DNA of 64,000 bases from Periplaneta americana (GCF_040183065.1 NC_091132.1:162636102-162700101), one strand, 5' to 3'. Shown: positions 1-10,623, counted from the first letter of the stretch. The notes: generated by a model from the letters alone, not told the origin. Translations and numbers: made by a program.

Positions 1-467
1 AACTTCAGATTTTATTTCACAATTCATATAAATAACAGGGGTATAAGAACAAAAGGAAAGAGCTTTGAATTTATTTAGTTATTACGTTTTTTTAAATATG
101 AAACTAACATTTTTCTCTTTAACTTTAAATATAGTCTATGTATTTGTTCTCATAGCGAGTCACTAGATGGCATTGGCGACACTGTCGCTAACCACATGCA
201 CATTATTAATCATTACTTTGCACTACTGTAGTAGTAAGCTATTTGGTAATAGTTAAGAAAATCACTATAACAAAGTCTATCAACATCATCATTAAAGCAG
301 TGCAAATACTAGCGAGCATTTACGCAGAATACCCGGTTAGGAATGTTGAACAGGTCTCGTGACAGAAGTCAGATCGGACAATTAATGCAAAATATAGATA
401 TTTGTACGTAATTGCACAAGCTGAATAATGACATGCATATTCTGAAGTCCAAAAATGTGAAGGGCCC
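1..467. other. Unassigned AT-rich sequence
   Basis: I see no gene, repeat family or terminal motif here. The stretch leads into the LINE relic that begins near 468 and may be its degraded upstream part. Confidence 0.4.
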
Positions 468-900
468 ATGGAAAATTATGGTCGTGATCATGAAATATGG
501 AGCAGTAAGTTGGGCCCCATACAGACAAAACCAAATCGATTCAATAGAAAAGCTCCAATGCAGGGCTGGAAAATATATGGTGAACAGATAGTAAAAGACT
601 TACGGTGGGAATTTCTCAAATCAAGCCGACGAAAAACAAGACTGACTGCATTGTTTAAGGCACAAATGGGACGCAAAGCATGGACAACCATCAATATTAG
701 ATTAGTAACACCATCATACTTAGGCAGGGCTGATCATATTAGGAAGTTTAAATGCAGAAAACAAATGGACGTGGCAAAATTTTCCTTTAAACGCACAATA
801 GTAGACTGGAACGGCTTACCTGCGGCGATCTTTCAGGGTGGTCCTCTCAAAATCAATACATTTAAGGAAAGGTTGAGAAGATTAGACTGAAAACGTAATT
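468..900 (+). pseudogene. LINE reverse-transcriptase C-terminal relic
   Basis: This is the far C-terminal end of a non-LTR retrotransposon ORF2, downstream of the reverse-transcriptase palm. Two frames carry it. Positions 505-591 read VSWAPYRQNQIDSIEKL followed by a Cys-Arg-Ala-Gly stretch and a stop. From about 588 the other frame reads KDLRWEFLKSSRRKTRLTAL, then 'PSYLGRADH' and 'KFSFKRTIVDWNGLPA', ending at a stop near 888. The closing pattern (Arg-Arg pair, GRADH, FSF-RTI-DWN-LP, F-RLR-LD) is typical of this LINE tail in insects. A frameshift near 588 and the absence of the catalytic palm show it is dead and 5'-truncated. Clade (CR1/Jockey-like) is not certain. Confidence 0.75.
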
Positions 901-930
901 GTACATGCAGTGTAATTATCTAAATTGTGT

Positions 931-1010
931 CATATAATTAATTAAAGTTGATATGTAATTAATTAAGATGATATGTAATTAATAAGGTGATAAGTAATTA
1001 CTTAAGTTGG
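931..1010. repeat. Short degenerate tandem repeat (gatatgtaattaattaa)
   Basis: Three to four imperfect copies of a roughly 17-24 bp AT-rich unit follow the LINE relic. They may be part of its 3' untranslated region. Confidence 0.5.
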
Positions 1011-1208
1011 TAATAGTTGGGTTTAATAGAAGTTAGGTTTACTTTTGCTTATTGTAGGTGTTATTATAGCACAGTTTTTATTTATAGTCCTAGGTTTATT
1101 GCAGCTATTTAGTTATAGTTCGAATTAAATTTGCGTTTATTTTATTTTTTTATTGCTGTAATTATTGTAAATTTTATTAATATTTATTGTAATTATTTAT
1201 TATTTATT

Positions 1209-1907
1209 TATTATTAATCTGTGACTAGGAAATTAAGAGAGGAATTAAGAAATGCAAAATTCGAATCATGGAAAGTAATGCCTGGAAGAGGCAGAGGTGT
1301 AGAATTGTACAGCCAAGTACCTAAAGCCAACGCCTGGATTTTTAATAAGTCTGGACTATCTACATCTGAATGGGTAACCTGCCTCAAAATGAATGCCAAT
1401 TTAGCAGCAGTTAGAGGAGTACCTGGTCGCTCTTTGGACGGATCCTGGTGCAGACATGGCTGCCCGGAGACTGAAACCCTTGCCCACGTCCAAGGTCAGT
1501 GTAACAGAGGTTTACTCCTCCGAAATGCCAGACATCATCATGTTCGATCCTTAATTGCAACTGCTTTAAGAAAAAAGTCTTGGACAGTAGAAGAGGAAGT
1601 TTTTTGCCTTGCTACTAATGGCTCCTCTAGACGTATTGACATCATAGCGTATTCCCAGACTACCAAGAAAGGATATATAATTGATCCTACCATAAGGATT
1701 GAAATGGGGAGTAGCCAGCCGGAGGATGTCAATCAAGAAAAGATCAACATTTATCTGCCAACAGTTGATTACTTCAAAGCAAAATACCAGCTTGAAGACA
1801 TTGAGGTGATTGGTCTTCTTATTGGAGCTCATGGTGTGATTCCCAATTCTTTGAACGCTTCAGGAAGACTTTTGAACTACCACAGACACTTACTGCTGAC
1901 ATCATAA
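1209..1907 (+). pseudogene. R2-like LINE: zinc knuckle and restriction-like endonuclease end
   Basis: About 229 in-frame codons end at a stop at 1905-1907. They match the C-terminus of non-LTR retrotransposons carrying a restriction-like endonuclease (R2/NeSL-like group). In order: a linker with GRGVELYSQVPKANAW; TSEW with a PGRSLDG motif; a CX3CX7HX4C zinc knuckle (CRHGC...H...C, about residues 77-95); 'RNARHHHVRSLIATAL'; then an endonuclease core with Arg-Arg-Ile-Asp-Ile-Ile (about 138-143) and 'IIDPTIRIE' (about 154-162), which carries the two acidic positions of the PD-(D/E)XK fold; finally VIGLLIGAHG. In the family this enzyme nicks the target and primes reverse transcription. The reverse transcriptase is missing, so the copy is 5'-truncated, yet the surviving frame is unbroken, which suggests a fairly young insertion. 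No 28S rDNA sequence flanks it. Confidence 0.82.
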
Positions 1908-2186
1908 CTTCAGTTTTGAAACGCTCTTGCCAAACTCTGAGTCATCATATTCACTCTGTTTAATTTTTTTTTATTTATTCACTTTCTATTCATATATGTT
2001 TATTTTAATTTTCTTTCTACAAAATTTATGTAAACATTTAATATTGCAAAATTCATGTAGGAGAGTATACTGAGCCCTTCTGGGCTATCTCCAATGGGAG
2101 GCAGTAATTATTATTTATTTATATATATATATCACTGCCAACGGGTATATACCCATTTGTAGTGTTAATAAATACATACATACAAT
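1908..2186 (+). mobile_element. 3' UTR and tail of the R2-like element
   Basis: The sequence after the stop is AT-rich and carries small inverted motifs: gagcccttctgggct (2071-2085) and a copy of 'gggtatatacccat' near 2140-2153. It ends at 2165-2186 in 'aataaatacatacatacaat', an AATAAA-like signal running into a (TACA)n tail. I take this as the 3' terminus. A simple-repeat tail instead of poly(A) is common for LINEs of this kind. Confidence 0.55.
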
Positions 2187-2586
2187 ATGAACAAATGAAA
2201 ATGACGAGATGTTGACTAATAACTCTTTTTGTTTGTGTGAAAATAAGAAGCTGCAAAGAATTGCACTGAAATATACATTAAATCAACAGATTTAATGCTA
2301 CCCCTAGTTACGTTATAATGGAGCATTTGAATTTCACATCTCTATGTTATGTTATGTAATTTCTCGTACATTTCAACGCCAACAAGCGGATGGCATATAT
2401 TTCGCGTCGACTACATTATTCTGGACTGGCATTGAATATAGGTATTAAATCGCAACCAGTCAACAACACTAGGTGAAAGAGCGCAGTCGAACTGAGGGAA
2501 GAGTTCAGGCCATGAGTAAGAAGATAGTGAGGACAATGAACTGCGACTAAGAGACACATAGAATGGTTGAATGTTAACCAGTGAAA
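2187..2586. other. Unassigned
   Basis: No coding or repeat signature was recognised. Positions 2460-2586 may belong to the 5' UTR of the ORF1 relic that follows. Confidence 0.3.
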
Positions 2587-2875
2587 ATGGAAAGTATCGC
2601 CGATTTAATTAGTGAAGAATTGGGCATATTAGGTCAGAAGCTCGAGGTACAAGTTTTAAAAATGTTATAGAATATACACAGGCTACAAGAGGACAGACAA
2701 ACAATAGATAATTTAAAAGAAATCACGGAAGGAAACAAAAACAGTGAAGAACTACTTCAAGAAAACAAACAAATGAAGAATAGAAAGAAATATTTCGATG
2801 AGAAACAAAGGAAAAGGAACTTAAACGTAAGTGAAGAAAAATATAGAAAAGTAAGGGAATAAAGAGACCAAGTTT
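2587..2875 (+). pseudogene. L1-type ORF1 relic, coiled-coil part
   Basis: An ATG at 2587 opens MESIADLISEELGILGQKLE, then a stop interrupts a lysine/glutamate-rich heptad stretch (about 2680-2840) that ends KQRKRNLNVS. The layout (short leader, coiled coil, then an 'RKNNLVCFG'-type entry to an RRM fold) parallels the clearer ORF1 at 31490-32521. L1-type ORF1 proteins bind element RNA as trimers through such a coiled coil. The copy has in-frame stops and breaks off before the RRM, and the later part of ORF1 reappears at 3585. It is a dead relic. Confidence 0.6.
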
Positions 2876-3228
2876 AGTAATATTTACTAACACGAGAAAG
2901 AAAGAATTAATTATGATAAATAAGTTATTAACAATTTAATGCACAGTAATATTATATTTCAGTTTAATGAAGCTATACATACTTATTTAACAAGACAAAA
3001 AGAAAATATATTTTTTTCTTAGCATGGCTCGGTAACTTATGGAACGAAAGGAAATAAGGATTTTTAATAACTTTTAAACAACGCCCTTGAGAATACAGAA
3101 CTTTACCAAATTTCTGGTGTTTTAAGAATTGTTTAAAAAGACGTTTTTGGGAAGATTATTTATTTTAATTCTCAGTTGATTTATTTATTTCATGATTTCA
3201 AACTTTTTCTTCTTTCTGCACAAAACTT

Positions 3229-3450
3229 TGTTTTTTTTTTATTTTATTGGGTTATTTTACGACGCTGTATCAACATCTAGGTTATTTAGCGTCTGAATGA
3301 TATGAAGGTGATAATGCCGGTGAAATGAGTCCGGGGTCCAGCACCGAAAGTTACTCAGCATTTGCTCGTATTGGGTTGAGGGAAAACCCCGGAAAAAACC
3401 TCAACCAGGTAACTTGCCCCGACCGGGATTCCAACCTGGGCCACCTGGTA
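3229..3450 (-). repeat. tRNA-derived SINE, 5'-truncated
   Basis: On the minus strand the unit begins inside a tRNA-like promoter. The B box is seen as 'ggttggaatcc' (reverse of 3424-3437, one base off GGTTCGANTCC). It then runs through a conserved body that includes 'tcaaccaggtaacttgcccc' on the plus strand, and ends in an A-rich tail, seen as the T run at 3231-3240. I recognise the body as a SINE common in insect genomes. The tRNA A-box half is missing at the right end. It lies between the two halves of a broken LINE ORF1. Confidence 0.7.
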
Positions 3451-3584
3451 ACTTTATGTTACCTTATTGTTGTTCTTATTTTGCTTTCTTCCTTTAATTC
3501 TTTGGATATTGTATGTTTTCCACAGACTGTAGTTTCAGGACTTTTTAAATTACATTGTACAAGATATGTATGTGTTCTTGTATG

Positions 3585-4120
3585 GCCCCTACATTTGAGC
3601 TATACTGTTTGGGGATACTAAAAAAAAAAGGAGAACTTAGAACAAAATTTAGTCTGGAGTATGATTTTGACAACAAAACGAGAAATACGAGAAGACTATT
3701 GCTTCCATTCTTGAAGGCAACAACGAGTAAAGGACATTTTGTTAAAATGTATAAAGACAACTTGAAGGTGAACGGGAAATTTAATAGCCTGGAATTGTCA
3801 GGAAAATTTAAATTACAAGGAGTTTGGGATAAATGACAATGCAAAGGGAAGTGGGGATTTAGTTAAGGAAGTAGGGACTACAGAGTTATAAAACAAAAAT
3901 AAGAGAAGTAGACATGGACAAAAGACGATGGGTCACAGGCCAAGACAGAAAAGGAAACGGTTGAAAACTGACATTTGTGAACAACAGAAAGGAGGAAGCG
4001 TGAGCGAAAATAAGAATGCATATGTGAACAAAAGAAACCCAGTCGAAGTCAGAGGTCAAGAACAAGGCGACATCAGCATAATTCAAGTAATCCAACCACA
4101 TGGAAACAACGCGGATCCGT
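3585..4120 (+). pseudogene. L1-type ORF1 relic, RNA-binding and basic C-terminal part
   Basis: Positions 3630-3836 read SLEYDFDNKTRNTRRLLLPF followed by LKA, a Lys-Gly-His segment and 'KDNLKVNGK'. This matches position for position the better copy on the minus strand near 32030-32170 ('YSDFDYEVRCRRKVLVPFLK' ... 'KDKLKING'). That motif is the RRM/C-terminal-domain junction of L1 ORF1 proteins (Transposase_22 family). From 3860 to 4120 a basic, low-complexity tail can be followed in other frames. Several frameshifts and stops make it non-functional. The link to the part at 2587 is inferred from order and orientation; the gap between them holds a SINE and unassigned sequence. Confidence 0.62.
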
Positions 4121-4700
4121 AGACCTAACCCAACTACGCAGCAACAGAAGGTCGAAGAGTGTAGGTGGTGCCAAGAGTGGAGTTTATTCGAGTCCACATA
4201 CTGACAAAGTGGTAGATGAAGTGATGAAAAATAAGGCGAAGAGATAAGAATGGGGGAATGTAGAATATTCAAATCCACCAACAACTGGGAATATTGACAA
4301 AATTATATCTAGACTGCGGAACTTCATGTAATTGCATGTTTTTGTTGATTTGGTACACTGAAAAAGTAAAGGTGGATCTTTGCCATTCACGGTTTTCACA
4401 TTCGAATTAAGCCAACTTCATTTTGCTTAAGTGCATATTTCGGGGGTTTTTCCTTTTAAATGAATGTATACAGGACGACCAATATTTATGTCCAACTTTC
4501 TATTACATCATAGTAGCAAAACCAATCAGGTTAGGTTACCCATTCTACCGCTAAAATGTACCGTGTTCCATACCATTAAAAGCACAAAAGAAGCTGTCAC
4601 TTTATTTTACTTCATTGAGTTCTCAGTACGGTCTGAAACATTTAATGTAATCAGAAAAATATAGTGTAAATCTCAAAATGTTAACCACGGCCACAAGACT
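4121..4700. other. Unassigned; possible LINE 3' remnant
   Basis: No firm gene is seen. Positions 4121-4330 are short, stop-ridden coding-like frames that could be further ORF1/ORF2 debris. Nothing is recognisable from 4330 to 4700. Confidence 0.3.
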
Positions 4701-5262
4701 GACTGTACGATCGAACACGAATTGCTGCTCGAATGGAGGTGTGGCAGTCCCCAATTATGGTGCAGAGATGGTGGAGAATGGTGAAAGGAGGAAATGCGAC
4801 GCTGGACTACAAGACCATCAAGAGACTTCACGCCAACTTGATTCGCACTGGCTCAGTTACGCAACAGAAGAATGGTGGTCGTCCAAAAACAGGGATCTCA
4901 GAGGAGGCCAAAGCAGCCACTACTGAGGCCTTCCAGAGAAGTCCTAAGAAATCCATTCGACAGTACAGCGGGAATCTGGTGTATCCTATGGGTCCATGCA
5001 GCAGTTGCTAAAGGAAATGAATTGGCAACCATGAAAGCCACACTTTGTGCATGTTATGTCATGTGAGGACAGTGATATCAGAATGGAGTTTGCAGAGTCT
5101 CTACTAGCATGGATTCAAGAGGAATCTAACCTTTTGCGACACATTCTATGGTCAGACGAAAGGAGTGTGGTCGGGTGGCAAATGAAAAGCTCGTGAGAGC
5201 AGTACAGAATGTTCAGCCACGTCTGAGAAAATGTGCAGCAAATGCTGGTGTTTATATCGAAT
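4700..5262 (+). pseudogene. mariner-like transposase relic with deleted catalytic core
   Basis: The relic begins with a helix-turn-helix region: 'KTIKRLHANLIRTGSV', then 'KNGGRPKTGISEEAKAATTE' and 'FQRSPKKSIRQ' (4800-4960). After a frameshift near 4970 it reads ESGVSYGSMQQLLKEMNWQP, then 'MSCEDSDIRMEFAESLLAW' and LRHILWSDE (5150-5160), the first catalytic Asp block. It then jumps to a C-terminal tail in another frame (5175-5260; VRAVQNVQPRLRKCAANAG). The second and third catalytic acids are deleted. This matches Tc1/mariner transposases of the type common in insects. No terminal inverted repeats were found. Confidence 0.75.
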
Positions 5263-6496
5263 TTCAATATTGGTGGAATTTTAAGCAATCCTAATGACTG
5301 GACTATTAGTTCATATTACTTTGATCCTGTCATGTTAATTCATTTACTTGTGATAAACGAATAAAAAGTTGGACATATATAATGTAATGCACATTTAAAT
5401 GCATATATTAACATCTTTCTTGTTTTACACGATTTTTTATCTAATTAAAAATTTGTCTGTGATAAAAATAAGAATAATTTCCAAGAAATATGAAAATTAT
5501 GTCAGAAATAAAACTTAATTACTGTTGAGGTCATGAAATTGCTGCGACGACAAAGGATACGTGTCCCTAGTACATAAATTGGGACTTTTCCACTTTAACA
5601 TTAGCCTTACTGCTGCTGTGTGTACAGTACATAATGGCCATATAAGTGTAATTTTCCAAGAGCCAGGACGAAAGTACGCGATATGATAGTATTTAATATG
5701 AAGGAACTCGGAATTCACACGTTACAAAAATGTTGAAAGACATAGACTTAGATTTGTGGTATCGTGAAGACATGACATTATATTTGTAACTGTGGATTGT
5801 CGATCATTATTCACATTACACCAATAGTATTAATGCATGATTATTAGCAGATTAAGCACCGAAATAAATTACTTTTATTTACTATTGTTAGTCAAATGAG
5901 TAATTGTTTCATAGTTTAAATTTCATACACATTACATTACAACTAATTATAAAATTGTAAATAAACAAGAAATATTGCTTTAAAATGACAAGAAAGGCAT
6001 TTAATATTGAAGCAGTAAGAAACACCTTAAAAAGACAAAATAAAAATTGACCATATCACTTTGAATTACCCCAAATCATATTTAAATCTATGAAAATAAT
6101 TATTTACTTCCGCCCAGTAAGAAAGGCATTTTGCCAAACATCTGGGCTCTACTCATACGTAAGGTTGTCTCTATCTCTTTTCTCCTGGAGGTTGTTTGGG
6201 CTATTTCATGAACAAAATTAGGAGGACTTCACCCTAAATTATATTTAAAACTATGATTGATTATTAGTAGGTATGCAAGATTGTACTTTTCGTGTTCATT
6301 TTACCAAAGAAATAAAATAAACTCCTTAGCGCTTATTGGCTTCATAAATTCCCTCTTCCATGAATTCCAGAGACCATACTTATTACACAGACAGAACAAT
6401 CCATGCCATAACATATTGCAAATTAACGCCATATGTGAGAATTTTAATGAAGCAATGAAAGAAATGATCACGTGAAGATTGCCACATCACACTCAC
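5263..6496. other. Unassigned; downstream part of zinc-finger gene B intron
   Basis: No exon, repeat or transposon signature was recognised. Short open frames here look like chance. On the minus strand this lies 3' of gene B exon 3, so it is probably intron. Confidence 0.35.
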
Positions 6497-6579
6497 CTAC
6501 TGGGCAGAATCTCATTCTCCTCAAGAGTAACTTCCACTTTCAACTCTTCCTTTACTGGGTGTAAATCGCACAATTCTTC
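6497..6579 (-). CDS. Zinc-finger gene B, exon 3 (acidic linker)
   Basis: On the minus strand a polypyrimidine-AG acceptor (ttttcag) precedes GAA at 6579, and the exon ends ...CCCAGTAG|gtgagt at 6497. The 83 nt encode EELCDLHPVKEELKVEVTLE followed by ENEILPS, with the last two bases AG completing a codon in the next exon (phase 2). Length and phase are identical to exon 3 of gene A (40294-40376) and gene C (58327-58409). The segment is acidic, with alternating Lys-Glu pairs; in this family it links the N-terminal leader to the zinc fingers. No finger exon follows within the window, so it must lie beyond position 1. The exon call rests on splice sites, paralogue identity and conserved reading frame. 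Confidence 0.85.
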
Positions 6580-7168
6580 CTGAAAATAAGGAGAGAACAG
6601 AATACAAAGATGGCGCAAGTTGGCATGAGTAATGCAGCAATTTTTCATGACACAAGTCTGCATTTAAATCCCACCAAGGACAAGCACAGAACTGAGTAGC
6701 AAAAGGCACTCCTTGCAATTCTTATTTCATAAGGATCTTCTGTTTCCAGTACATTAAGATTTGAACTCATATAGTAAGAAAGAAATACAAGTAAATGTCT
6801 TTACCTATGATTAATTTAGGGAAATCTAAATCAATTCGATAATGTGTAAGAATTTTATTGTGTGCCCACAAAATATAATTTGACACAATGATTGCTTGCC
6901 ATTAAACATTCCATTAAATTGTAAAATCAAAATGAAAATGTATCCCTGGGCCCTACATCATCGTACACTGATTCTAAGAACATATCCCTCAGAAAGTAAA
7001 TCAGTAAGAGCTGAATGAAATAAAATGTAATAAAATTGAAGGGTTCAGAGCCAAATGCCATTTATTAAAAACGGAGAAAGCAAGGGTTAAAGTTAAATGA
7101 AAGTCATAGTTTAATGAAGATTGACATATCATTTAGTTTTAATGTGTATACTTTATATTACTTGCTAC

Positions 7169-7397
7169 GGGGATTATTCCTGTGTTCGTCCATGGTCTGG
7201 AATTTAGGTTAAGTTTAGATTTAAGACCTCTCCTGGCACCACATTATCATAATCATCCTATCACATCATCGGGGTAATGTAACTCTGCCTTCCAGGCGCC
7301 CCAACCTCAGAAGTGGGTTACAATTAAGCCACGGCCAGGAGAGAAGACCAGAAATGTCGAAAAGACAACCTGGTGGCATTGGATAAAAAAATTTATA
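7169..7397 (+). mobile_element. Short retroelement (SINE or LINE 3' end) with A-rich tail and target duplication
   Basis: A unit of about 230 bp starts at 'ggggattattcctgtg' and ends in 'ggataaaaaaa'. It is flanked by the 13-bp direct repeat TATTACTTGCTAC (7156-7168 and 7398-7410), the signature of target-primed reverse transcription. The body contains 'ccttccaggcgccccaacc' and gcattgga near the tail. It has no open frame and no tRNA-like head, so I read it as the 3' UTR of a 5'-truncated LINE or a LINE-derived SINE. Confidence 0.65.
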
Positions 7398-7403
7398 TAT
7401 TAC

Positions 7404-8640
7404 TTGCTACTTTTAATTACATCACCTTTCATAAACGAAATAGGATATGTTCAAAACCAAGCTCTCAGACTCATTACTGGTGGAATCAAAACAACTCCAA
7501 TAGATTCTATGAGATTACTCACTAACATTAACAGCATCAAAGTGACAATAGAAGAAAAAGCACTGATTCAATATGAAAAACTTATCAGATTACCAGGAAA
7601 CAATTGGCATTCATACAGTCCTCTCTGTAGATTGAAAACTAAAAAAAGTTTCATACCCATTGTTCAAGAATTAAAACAGAAAATCAATATCCCGAATTTA
7701 AAAGAAAACTTACAAATTAAACCAAACCCCTTAACTCTATTAAATATAGAATATAATCTAAATTTAACAGAAGAAATACTGAAATCAGAAGTAAACGCTG
7801 AAATAATGAAACAATTGTCTTTAGAGACAATTAATATTAGGTACCCTCCACAAAACTGGCTTCATTTATACATTGACGGATCCTTGATCTCCAGAGAACA
7901 AGGTGCCGGTGCAGGTGTTATGTGCTGTCTCTTCTCACTTTATAGATCTCTTGGATGTGGAATAACAAGTTTTGATGGAGAAATCATTGCAATAAGTGAA
8001 AGTCTCAGGAATCTTCTATGCCACATCAATAAATTTAAGAATGCAGACTCCAAAGCAGCTATTCTATCAATAGTCTCTAAACACACACCTTCATCTCAAA
8101 CAGCAGAAATAACTAAAATGCCCTCTCAAGTAATATCACTCATTAAAATAATAATTATATTCCAATTGATACCATCCCATTATGGAATCCTGGGAAACGA
8201 GAATGCGCATGCCTTAGCAAAGAAGGGCAGCACTGCTACTTACAGCCATGTTACTAAATCTACGTATTACTCTGTGAAAAGATTTATTAAATCTACATAC
8301 ATAGACTTCAACAAACAAAATTTGATAACACAATCTCAAGGGAAAAAATAGAACTCTCTGCATCAAAATCCACAGTTAATTTCCGATTTACCACGAAAAT
8401 CGTCTGCAGCTGCATTTAGATTGGCAACAGGCCATGACTGTTTGGCCAAACACCACCATAGAATTGGAATATATCAGTCTCCTAACTGCCCATTGTGCAA
8501 CTCAAACCAAGAAATGGATTCGGAACACCTCAAAATCTGTGCTTCAGTGGTTGACTATGATAATATCTTTGAAAAATATTGGAGTGCAAGAGGTCAAGTG
8601 ACTTTATAGTCAAACGCCTAGCATTAGAAATCAACAACAT
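7404..8640 (+). pseudogene. LINE (I-like) ORF2 end with RNase H and zinc knuckle
   Basis: One long frame runs from about 7404 to 8609 with a single nonsense codon, TAG at 8349-8351, inside 'GKK*NSLHQNPQL', where the family has Trp. Upstream is the end of the reverse transcriptase ('QNQALRLITGGIKTTPIDS'). An RNase H domain follows (about residues 150-275): 'LYIDGS' (first Asp), 'SFDGEIIAI' (Glu), 'ADSKAAILSI' (second Asp), and 'GNENAHALAKKG', where the usual final Asp of the motif is His. The C-terminus (8421-8609) is the knuckle HRIGIYQSPNCPLC...H..C and 'YWSARG'. RNase H removes the RNA strand during element integration. The copy is 5'-truncated and ends near 8640 in a CAA-rich tail just before a third copy of the target sequence. 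Confidence 0.85.
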
Positions 8641-8922
8641 ATTACTTGGTACATGTTTCCATTGAATTACGGTATTAAGTTCATTTTAACCCTTGTTTTC
8701 TACAGTTTTAGTAAATGGCGCTTGGCCCAATAGGGTTCTGAACCCTTCAATTCATATAAAGACATAACCATACATGAAATTTAGGGTCTATTGAAATCAA
8801 GGACTAAATAGTTTTTCATCATATGTCTCTGGATTCAGTGATACAGTAAAGTGTGCTTCAACAAGAATAGAATATTAATATTGAATGAATAAGAGCCAGA
8901 TCACTCAGTGGGCTCCACTTAC

Positions 8923-9036
8923 CTCAACTTTACACTTTGTCGTAACAACATTACTGGGTACTGCAGTTTCCTCTAATGTGAGGTTATAGCATTCCGTCTT
9001 TATTCCAGCCACATGGAGATCTAATAAATTCTCTTC
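8923..9036 (-). CDS. Zinc-finger gene B, exon 2 (leader, shortened)
   Basis: The acceptor ttctgcag precedes 9036 and the donor GTTGAG|gtaagt follows 8923. The 114 nt (38 codons, phase 0 at both ends) read EENLLDLHVAGIKTECYNLT then 'LEETAVPSNVVTTKCKVE'. The equivalent exon in gene A is 46 codons long (44424-44561); gene B lacks the eight-residue stretch around DLKSEIKV. The 'GIKTEC' core and the closing Lys-Val-Glu are shared. This part is an acidic leader without a known fold, probably exposed and possibly a protein-interaction or SUMO-type region; that role is inference. Confidence 0.87.
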
Positions 9037-10019
9037 CTGCAGAAGAGACATAATGCATATGTAACATATAATAGCTTGTAAAAATGTGATTTTAAGTGCT
9101 ACATGTTGGTCCAGATGGTAAGGCTTGATTGCAACTTGATACGCATGTGAAATACAATATAATGAAAATATCGATAGTGATATAACAACAAGACTTTAAA
9201 AGCTATATAGCCTACTATAGACAAAAGCAATGTTTACTTCTAGAAATAAAAAATATATCGATATTATGACTCGAGAAGAATTCATATCTGGAAGTTAAAA
9301 AAAAATCATTTGTATTGTGTCTGTACTTCTGTAGGTATATATTTTCTATGAATCTAAATATCTCAAGATATACTTATAAAACACATATCAAGTGAAAGAA
9401 CAAAAAGTGATGTTACTGACACTGTAAACATAATTTTATTCTAATTCAGTGAGTTACATGAGTAATTTATATTACGTAAAATATACATATCCTCCCCTTG
9501 GCTGTATACAATGTTCGTAAAGCCTTTATAATAATTTGTAAAAGATAGCCGAATTGATGCTAGTATATATTTCAACCTTCTTTTCAGCAATGGATAAGGA
9601 TCGCTAGTACCAGTGGCGGTTTTTATTTGGAATAGGGGCAAACTAATAAAAAATAAAATGCTAATTATATAAAATCTCTTTACCACCTGTTATATCTCAG
9701 TTATTATGACCATTATTATTATGAATTAACTGTCGAATAAGTGTTTCTGTGTTCTTGCTATTTTGACTCATTTTAAATCCACTTTTTTTTTTTTCTTTAT
9801 TTTGGAGTTTTTCATTCAATTCTCCGTCCCAAAAATGTCACAATGTGAGTCCACAAGAGTCAACTTTCAGTGCCCATGCCACAAGTCAACATTCAGTAAA
9901 CACAGTGTAAAGTGGTAGAGAAGAGAATTAGTGACGCCCAGCCAGAGGTGCCAGGGTTACAATTTCAGTAAAGTTAGCATATCGTACCAAATATTATTAC
10001 GATGTACCGACTACATATG
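9037..10019. other. Intron 1 of gene B, no recognised element
   Basis: AT-rich sequence between exons 2 and 1 of gene B. A T tract lies at 9783-9796. No coding signal or repeat family was recognised. Confidence 0.4.
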
Positions 10020-10390
10020 ATATTTCCACCCATCCTTCATCATATCGTACCAACCTTGAATTGAATTTGAATTTAAGGGAAGGGGCATTACGACCTATCA
10101 CTGCGACTTTATTAGATCCATTTACCTACTGTCCCTCAAGCTAGGCGCATTCCCAAGCGTCGCCGGTTGACTACACTAAGGTTCGTTGCATAACAAGGTT
10201 TAGAGTGGGACAGTCCACTCATCCCTACACAAGCCCTCTCCATGCGTTGCCAGTTCGGGAAATGCTAAGGAATGACGACGGAATGGAGAACTGTTGACGA
10301 AATAAAGTAGATGCCTCGTGGGAGAACCCTGAGAAAAACTCCAACTGCAATCTTTTCCGTCAGAAATGTCACCATGGATCAAACCGTTAA
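10020..10390. repeat. Probable dispersed repeat in intron 1 of gene B
   Basis: This block is richer in G+C than its surroundings and begins with a 'gaattgaatttgaattt' run. It contains phrases that look like a dispersed arthropod repeat ('ctactgtccctcaagctagg', 'atgcctcgtgggagaaccct'). No terminal repeats or tRNA boxes could be placed. The assignment is by general recognition only; it could instead be unique intron sequence. Confidence 0.35.
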
Positions 10391-10413
10391 ATATATCGTA
10401 TTTTACCTGTTTG

Positions 10414-10623
10414 GTAATTTGCTAGGAGACGTCGTTGCATACAGATCACTTTTACACTAAACCTAAAATTTGTTTTTACAAGATATACTAAAACACTAAC
10501 CTAACCTTTTCCTTAATCTGTGACAGGTTAGGTTAGGTTAGTGTTTTAGTATACGTTGTATACACTAAGGTTAAGTTTAGTGTAAAAGTGGTCTATATGC
10601 AACGACGTCTCCTAGCAAATTAC
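10414..10623. mobile_element. 210-bp hairpin MITE in intron 1 of gene B
   Basis: Left arm 'gtaatttgctaggagacg' (from 10414) and right arm 'cgtctcctagcaaattac' (to 10623) are inverted copies. The pairing continues with few mismatches through gttgcata, cacttttacactaa and an inner 'actaaaacactaacctaacc' / 'ggttaggttagtgttttagt' stem. It has no coding capacity. A clear target duplication was not identified. It lies about 200 bp 3' of gene B exon 1. Confidence 0.78.

Larger units (their letters stand above)
7034..8752. mobile_element. Hairpin MITE, copy 1, split by two retroelement insertions
   Basis: The left arm (7034-7168) and right arm (about 8641-8752) are together one copy of the same short element found intact at 15606-15841. 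The terminal inverted repeats include 'attgaagggttcaga' on the left and its complement 'tctgaacccttcaat' on the right. The left arm carries a 6-bp gap where the 15.6-kb copy reads tagtgg. The arms also pair internally, so the unit was one long hairpin. It codes for nothing and would have needed a transposase supplied elsewhere. Between the arms lie two stacked insertions, each bordered by the 13-bp sequence TATTACTTG(C/G)TAC. Confidence 0.72.

Noticed and set aside
1209..2186. Site-specific R2 in 28S rDNA
   Set aside because: No rDNA sequence on either side; only the endonuclease domain type is shared.
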